In this document: piece by piece, positions 59,779-64,000 of the stretch
Layout of the letters: each line of letters opens with the position of its first letter
How positions within the stretch are numbered: position 1 is the stretch's first letter
Assembly (NCBI RefSeq): GCF_037137075.1
Contig: NZ_JBBBNV010000001.1
Span: forward strand, 434,001-498,000
DNA: 64,000 bases
Source of the DNA: JBBBNV01 sp037137075
Lineage (GTDB): Bacteria > Bacillota > Bacilli > Paenibacillales > NBRC-103111
Direction of reading: 5' to 3'
The notes under the pieces: generated by a model
Told to the model about the DNA's origin: nothing
Database searches by the model: none
The model's input: only the letters and a program-made list of their open reading frames with translations
Translations under genes and position numbers: made by a program

Positions 59779-60357
59779 ATGAACCTGAGTACAGCACTCC
59801 GTATTAAGGAAGCCGCCCTGCGGCAATTTGCCTTGAACGGCTATGAAGCCACGTCCCTGGACAGCATCGCCCGCGAGGTCGGCATCAAGAAGCAGTCCAT
59901 TTACGGCCATTTTCAAAATAAGGAACAGCTTTGCATTCAAATTTTTGAGGAGGCGGTTGCGAGCGAAATTCGCTTTCTGGATCAATTTTTTAACGAAAAG
60001 CAGGCCGCTTCCCTCGAAGAAACCCTGTATGATTTTATTCTTGTTTATAAAGAACGGTACGAAAGCGTGCTGCATATGCGGCTTTTTCTGTATTTGGGCT
60101 TTCTAATCCCCCATTCCCTGCATGACGCAATCAATGGGCATGTCTCCCGTTACGTCAGCCACAAGCGGAAGGCGGTACTGGACAGGATAAGCAGGGAAGC
60201 CGGGGTAACGTTAAGTGTAGACCCCGAGACAGCTATGAATGCCTATATGAATTTGATTGAAGGCATGTTTGTGGAGCTCGTCTATGTCGGTTCGAAACAT
60301 TACGAGAAACGCCTTACCTGCTCATGGAGCATTTTTTGGCGCGGGCTTTGCAAGTAA
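59779..60357 (+). CDS. TetR-family transcriptional regulator
   Basis: A 192-residue regulator. The N-terminal helix-turn-helix reads GYEATSLDSIAREVGIKKQSIYGHFQNKEQL (about residues 20-50). The C-terminal ligand-binding part is helical and family-specific. GGAAGG precedes the ATG. The downstream MFS gene starts 20 bp after its stop and is probably co-transcribed and controlled by it, in the usual repressor/efflux pattern. Confidence 0.92.
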   Translation: MNLSTALRIKEAALRQFALNGYEATSLDSIAREVGIKKQSIYGHFQNKEQLCIQIFEEAVASEIRFLDQFFNEKQAASLEETLYDFILVYKERYESVLHMRLFLYLGFLIPHSLHDAINGHVSRYVSHKRKAVLDRISREAGVTLSVDPETAMNAYMNLIEGMFVELVYVGSKHYEKRLTCSWSIFWRGLCK

Positions 60358-60377
60358 AGCGGAGCGGAAAGGACATC

Positions 60378-61589
60378 ATGCACAAAGAACAGCTGTGGAC
60401 GAAGAACTTCATTTTTTTATCGTTATCCAATTTATTCCTTTTTCTCGGATTTGAAATGTTAATGCCGACCCTGCCGATGTACATAGCCAAGCAGGGCGGC
60501 AGCGATACGGAAATCGGTCTCATGATGGGAATTTTCACAGTCACGGCCGTATTAATCCGCCCGTTTTCCGAGCCGGCCGCCGTCAAATTCGGCAAAAAAT
60601 CGATGCTTGCTCTCGGAGCCGCCGGCTGCTTGGTGGCTACCGGGTTTTATGGTGCTGCCGTAACGATGATTTGGATTATCGTCGTCCGGCTGCTGCACGG
60701 GGTCGGCTTCGGAATAGCTACAACCCTGTACGGCACGGTCGCTTCCGATATTATTCCGGCTTCCCGGCGCGGGGAAGGCATGGGCTTTTTCGGACTCGGG
60801 TCCACGATTGCCTTGTCCGTTGGTCCGTTTCTCGGGGTGCTGCTGATGGAACAAATCGATTTTTTCGGCTTGTTCGCTTCGGCTGTTTTCTGCCTGGTTG
60901 TGGCCCTGACCTTGACCTTATTCGTATCGTTTAAAAGGTGGACTGCCGAGCAGCTTCCCCGCGGCGAGCCTGCTGCGCCTGTCCCGGCTTCCAAACCGGC
61001 CTTAGCCTCTCATCTGTTTGAACGCACGGCGCTGTACCCGTCGTTTCTGGGGATGCTGTCCGGCTTTGGCTATGGCGGCATTCTTAGCTTCATCACGCTG
61101 TATGGCAAAGAAATCGGCGTGGCCAATATCGGTATTTTTTTCCTTGTGATTTCTATCAGCGAATTTCTGATTCGTTTTGTTTCGGGCAAGGTTTTCGACG
61201 CCAAAGGACATTTCTGGGTTCTGTTCCCATGCCTGCTGCTCATAATCATCGGAAATTTGCTGTTGTCGTATTCCACCGGGCTTCAGATGCTGCTTGTTGC
61301 CGCCATGTTCTATGGCGCCGGCTTTGGCGCAATGTTTCCGGCTCTGCAGGCCTGGATTATTAACGAGGCTCCCGCCCACCGCCGAGGTACAGCGACTGCT
61401 ACCTTCTATAATCTGTTTGACATCGGCATCGGCGGCGGCGCATTCCTGCTTGGGATTTTGGCGAGCCTGACTAATTACGCGGTGATGTACCGCTTCTCTA
61501 CCCTGTTTTATGCGGCCTTTCTTATTATTTATACTGTCGGTGAGCTCTGGGTCCGCCGAAACAAACAAAGCGCTGCGGTAGAGGGCTGA
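60378..61589 (+). CDS. Major-facilitator efflux transporter
   Basis: A 403-residue MFS protein with about twelve membrane segments and a central loop rich in Pro and Ala (about residues 190-215). The GKKSMLALGAAG segment is the loop-2/3 motif A region, slightly changed, and RLLHGVGFGIATTLYGTVASD is motif B/C-like. It resembles YfkF/YdeG-type drug or metabolite exporters. The open frame reaches back into tetR, but GGAAAGG five bases before the ATG at 60378 marks the start. Substrate unknown. Confidence 0.88.
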   Translation: MHKEQLWTKNFIFLSLSNLFLFLGFEMLMPTLPMYIAKQGGSDTEIGLMMGIFTVTAVLIRPFSEPAAVKFGKKSMLALGAAGCLVATGFYGAAVTMIWIIVVRLLHGVGFGIATTLYGTVASDIIPASRRGEGMGFFGLGSTIALSVGPFLGVLLMEQIDFFGLFASAVFCLVVALTLTLFVSFKRWTAEQLPRGEPAAPVPASKPALASHLFERTALYPSFLGMLSGFGYGGILSFITLYGKEIGVANIGIFFLVISISEFLIRFVSGKVFDAKGHFWVLFPCLLLIIIGNLLLSYSTGLQMLLVAAMFYGAGFGAMFPALQAWIINEAPAHRRGTATATFYNLFDIGIGGGAFLLGILASLTNYAVMYRFSTLFYAAFLIIYTVGELWVRRNKQSAAVEG

Positions 61590-61645
61590 CAAGTATATAC
61601 CGCCATTCTTTTGTAATGCAAACTTGCCCCCTTCGTGATGGATAG

Positions 61646-61693
61646 AAAAAGCGCCCCGCAGCCTCATTGGATGAGCTGCAAGGGCGCTTTTTT
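61646..61693. terminator. Bidirectional terminator between MFS and dnaD
   Basis: AAAAAGCGCCC...GGGCGCTTTTTT with inner GCAGC/GCTGC pairing ends both convergent genes. Confidence 0.92.
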
Positions 61694-61719
61694 AGTTGAT
61701 GCTCCGGTCGGCGTCCGCT

Positions 61720-62388
61720 TTAACGGCCTCCGCGGAACCGCTGGGCGTATTCCTTGGCTTGTTCCGCCGTGAATACCCGATTGCGGCTCCATTCCAACAA
61801 AATCCGATCAATATAGCGGAAATGAACCTTCCCGGCAAACACCGCTTCCTTCAGAGCCGTCAAAATCAGCTCCTCCGGGTAACGATCCTGATCCAGCCAG
61901 CCGGAAATCGTCTCGAATTCCATCGGAGTCAGCGGACGGGCGAATTCCTTTTCAAATAATGAAAATACGTCTTTCCGATCCTTGCCGGCCGGCTCCTCCG
62001 ATTGCTCCTCCCGCTCCAGAAGCTCCTTCGTCCACACCTCAGCCAGCTTTGCCAGAAGCGGCAGCATGTTGTAACGCTCATACCGGACCCCGGACAATGC
62101 GTCCACATCCTCATCAATGGCCAGCAGTCCTTGCTTCATCAGCTTTTGAAGCATCACAATAACCTGCTCCGGCGTGGCCGACATTCGCTCCTGCAGCTCT
62201 TCAATCGTCGGAAATTCCTTATTTTCACGTTCTTTGAACGCCAGCAGGTGAATCATAAGCAGGACCTCCGAATCGCTCAAATCGAGCTTCCGGTAAGCCT
62301 TGAGCAAAATCGCCGGAACGGAGACATTCCCTTCCTGCAGGGCCGCGAGAAGACCGTCCTCCATATGCCTGACTTCGTTTTTTTTCAT
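61720..62388 (-). CDS. dnaD: DNA replication protein DnaD
   Basis: A 222-residue primosomal protein that helps load the replicative helicase with DnaA and DnaB. The N-terminal winged-helix domain (LDLSDSEVLLMIHLLAFKE ... FPTIEELQERMSAT) is followed by a DnaD/DnaB2 domain (FSLFEKEFARPLTPMEFETISGWLD ... ELILTALKEAVFAGKVHFRYIDRILLEW). AGAGGAGG lies nine bases before the ATG at 62388; the frame is open further upstream. Confidence 0.92.
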   Translation of the reverse strand: MKKNEVRHMEDGLLAALQEGNVSVPAILLKAYRKLDLSDSEVLLMIHLLAFKERENKEFPTIEELQERMSATPEQVIVMLQKLMKQGLLAIDEDVDALSGVRYERYNMLPLLAKLAEVWTKELLEREEQSEEPAGKDRKDVFSLFEKEFARPLTPMEFETISGWLDQDRYPEELILTALKEAVFAGKVHFRYIDRILLEWSRNRVFTAEQAKEYAQRFRGGR

Positions 62389-62535
62389 GGGGCTAAACCT
62401 CCTCTTGCAGCTGTGATGACGCCTCGATCGCTTCGTCCGATGCTCTTGACGCAAGCCTGGCAACCCGCAGGTCGCAGGCCCGCTCGCGGGACATGGCTCA
62501 TTAAGCTTCTCTCAGCAAGCTGCAAGCGGCGGCAA

Positions 62536-63747
62536 TTACTTCGCTGGCGATTGTTTAATGAGCTGATAAGTGTCTCTGGCGATCACCAGCTCCTCATTGG
62601 TTGGAATAACTAGCACCTTCACCCGTGAAGCATCGCTGGAAATAATACGATCCTCACGGCTGCTTGACTCATTACGCTCTGTATCAAGCTCTACGCCGAG
62701 GACCGTCAGCTGCTCGCACACGGACTTGCGCAAAAAGGCGCTGTTCTCGCCTACGCCTGCCGTAAATACGAGCACGTCCAGCCCGTTCATGCCCGCGGCG
62801 TAAGCGCCGATATATTTGCGCAGACGGTATTCATACATGTTGAAGGCAAGCGTAGCGTTCTTATCTCCTTCGCGGACAGCATCGACAATTTCGCGCATAT
62901 CGCTGCTGAGGCCGGAGATGGCGAGCAAGCCGCTATGCTTATTGAGCATGGAGTTGATTTCGCTCATGGACAGCTCCGCCTGGGCCATGGTATACGGCAC
63001 AATCGCGGGATCAATATCGCCGCTGCGCGTACCCATCATCAGCCCTTCCAGCGGGGTCATCCCCATGCTTGTATCGAACGATTTGCCGTGGTTCACCGCG
63101 CACAGGCTGGCTCCGTTGCCGATATGGCAAGTCACCATTTTCAAATCCTCCATGGCCTGTCCCAGTACCGCTGCCGCCCGCCGGCTTACATACATATGAG
63201 AGGTGCCGTGAAACCCGTAGCGTCGAATCTTATGCTTATTGTACAACAGCTTCGGTATCGGGTACAAATATGAGGCAGCAGGCATCGTTTGATGGAAGGC
63301 CGTATCGAACACAACAACCTGAGGCACCTCGGGCAGGTTTGTATCCACCGCCTGAATCCCCATCATATGAGCAGGATTGTGCAGCGGCGCGAGGTCGAAC
63401 AGCTTCTTGATTTCCAGCTTCACTTCCTGGGTGACAATAACCGACTCCGCGAACGACTCGCCTCCATGCACAACACGGTGGCCTACGGCATGAATGTCGC
63501 TCATGCCTTGAATCACACCATGATCCTTATGTACCAGCATATCGAGTACGCGGCGGATTGCGTTTGTGTGGTCAAGAATTTCGCTGACCTCCCGCACCTC
63601 CGGCTTATCCTCAGGCTCATGGCTCAAAATCGCCGAGTCCATGCCAATCCGCTCCACTTTTCCTTTGGCCAGCACCGACTCGTTCTGCATATCAAACAGC
63701 TGATACTTGAGCGAGGAGCTGCCTGCGTTGATCACGAGAATATTCAT
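62536..63747 (-). CDS. ackA: Acetate kinase
   Basis: A 403-residue kinase interconverting acetate plus ATP with acetyl phosphate. Motifs: NILVINAGSSSLKYQLFD, GHRVVHGGE, VFDTAFHQTMP, RRYGFHGTSH, CHIGNGASLCAV and FTAGVGENSA. It begins in an ATGA overlap with the end of a 3-hydroxyacyl-CoA dehydrogenase gene, so both are coupled. pta is not in the window. Confidence 0.97.
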   Translation of the reverse strand: MNILVINAGSSSLKYQLFDMQNESVLAKGKVERIGMDSAILSHEPEDKPEVREVSEILDHTNAIRRVLDMLVHKDHGVIQGMSDIHAVGHRVVHGGESFAESVIVTQEVKLEIKKLFDLAPLHNPAHMMGIQAVDTNLPEVPQVVVFDTAFHQTMPAASYLYPIPKLLYNKHKIRRYGFHGTSHMYVSRRAAAVLGQAMEDLKMVTCHIGNGASLCAVNHGKSFDTSMGMTPLEGLMMGTRSGDIDPAIVPYTMAQAELSMSEINSMLNKHSGLLAISGLSSDMREIVDAVREGDKNATLAFNMYEYRLRKYIGAYAAGMNGLDVLVFTAGVGENSAFLRKSVCEQLTVLGVELDTERNESSSREDRIISSDASRVKVLVIPTNEELVIARDTYQLIKQSPAK

Positions 63748-64000
63748 GAGATCCGGTCACCATCCTTGTCATAGCGGAAAAATCCGACACCCGACTTCAC
63801 GCCGAGATGTCCTGCGCGCACCATTTTTTTGAGCAAGAAGGACGGGCGGTATTTAATGTCTCCGAATTCACGGAACATCCGCTCCATCGCAGCAAGCACG
63901 GAATCCAGACCGAAGCGATCCGCCATTTCGAGCGGTCCGTAATGGAAATCATATCCGATCCGCATCGCCGTATCGATATCCTCCTCGGAAGCAACTCCTT
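63744..64000 (-). CDS. 3-hydroxyacyl-CoA (3-hydroxybutyryl-CoA) dehydrogenase, C-terminal part
   Basis: The last 85 codons of the gene enter from the right edge. The segment EEDIDTAMRIGYDFHYGPLE followed by MADRFGLDSVLAAMERM and KKMVRAGHLGVKSGVGFF is the C-terminal dimerisation domain of Hbd/FadB-type dehydrogenases, with the usual GxKxGxGFFxY end. It overlaps ackA by 4 bp. The pair suggests acyl-CoA breakdown or fermentation to acids. Confidence 0.88.
   Translation of the reverse strand, partial: GVASEEDIDTAMRIGYDFHYGPLEMADRFGLDSVLAAMERMFREFGDIKYRPSFLLKKMVRAGHLGVKSGVGFFRYDKDGDRIS

Noticed and set aside
60300..60378. A second frame at the tetR 3' end (YLLMEHFLARALQ) looks like a TetR C-terminal helix and runs into the MFS gene, suggesting a frameshift
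   Set aside because: That frame has no stop before the MFS protein, while the annotated tetR frame ends normally with a plausible FWRGLCK tail and leaves a proper ribosome binding site for the next gene.

Overview
The window looks like chromosome of a Paenibacillus-like member of the Bacillales. The evidence is a mid-50s GC feel, very strong AGGAGG-type ribosome binding sites, a glgBCDA operon, Bacillus-type methionine salvage genes, a T-box leader, a two-headed bacterial dynamin, SLH-domain and copper-amine-oxidase-like cell-surface proteins, and GlnR/TnrA-type operators. No rRNA, tRNA, CRISPR array, insertion sequence or prophage was seen. Most of the window is core or house-keeping chromosome; the accessory part is at the left edge.

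Layout. Positions 1-6291 (minus strand) hold a tight operon of uncommon composition: class I methyltransferase, acyl/peptidyl carrier protein, ATP-grasp ligase, GT-B glycosyltransferase, two radical SAM/SPASM enzymes and a Gfo/Idh/MocA oxidoreductase that runs off the edge. It reads as a small-molecule biosynthetic pathway that I cannot match to a known product. Next come a hypothetical gene and glgB-glgC-glgD-glgA (7.3-13.1 kb), an RlmI-like methyltransferase, a MarR regulator, parE-parC (topoisomerase IV), an ABC-2 exporter with an SGNH hydrolase, and a heterodimeric ABC exporter. From 26.8 to 36.7 kb lie the dynamin-like protein, nth, a large SLH protein, a GerMN lipoprotein and an N-acetylmuramoyl-L-alanine amidase. 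leuC-leuD face a LysR regulator at 37.0-40.1 kb.

From 40.1 to 48.7 kb is a methionine-salvage locus (mtnU, mtnE, mtnW, mtnX, mtnB) split by a T-box-controlled proBAC set; proC runs into mtnW with no visible terminator. Then come a small YkuD L,D-transpeptidase, a membrane protein, and a second ABC-2 exporter operon whose ATPase has a run of 11 G as its Shine-Dalgarno sequence.

From 54.3 to 58.6 kb is a nitrate/molybdenum-cofactor region: moeA, a 48-codon ORF, mobA and mobB on the minus strand, facing a NasA/NarK-type nitrate transporter. The 428-bp divergent control region is the most informative stretch outside the left-edge cluster. It has two perfect TGTNA-N7-TNACA (GlnR/TnrA) boxes, each overlapping the -35 of one promoter, and both transcripts begin with tandem hexaloop hairpins overlapping an intrinsic terminator, the architecture recognised by ANTAR antiterminators. 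The window ends with an ABC exporter pseudogene carrying a frameshifting G11 tract, a TetR-MFS pair, dnaD, ackA and the end of a 3-hydroxyacyl-CoA dehydrogenase gene.

All calls are from reading the sequence; no database search was run, so family names rest on motifs and remembered homologues.
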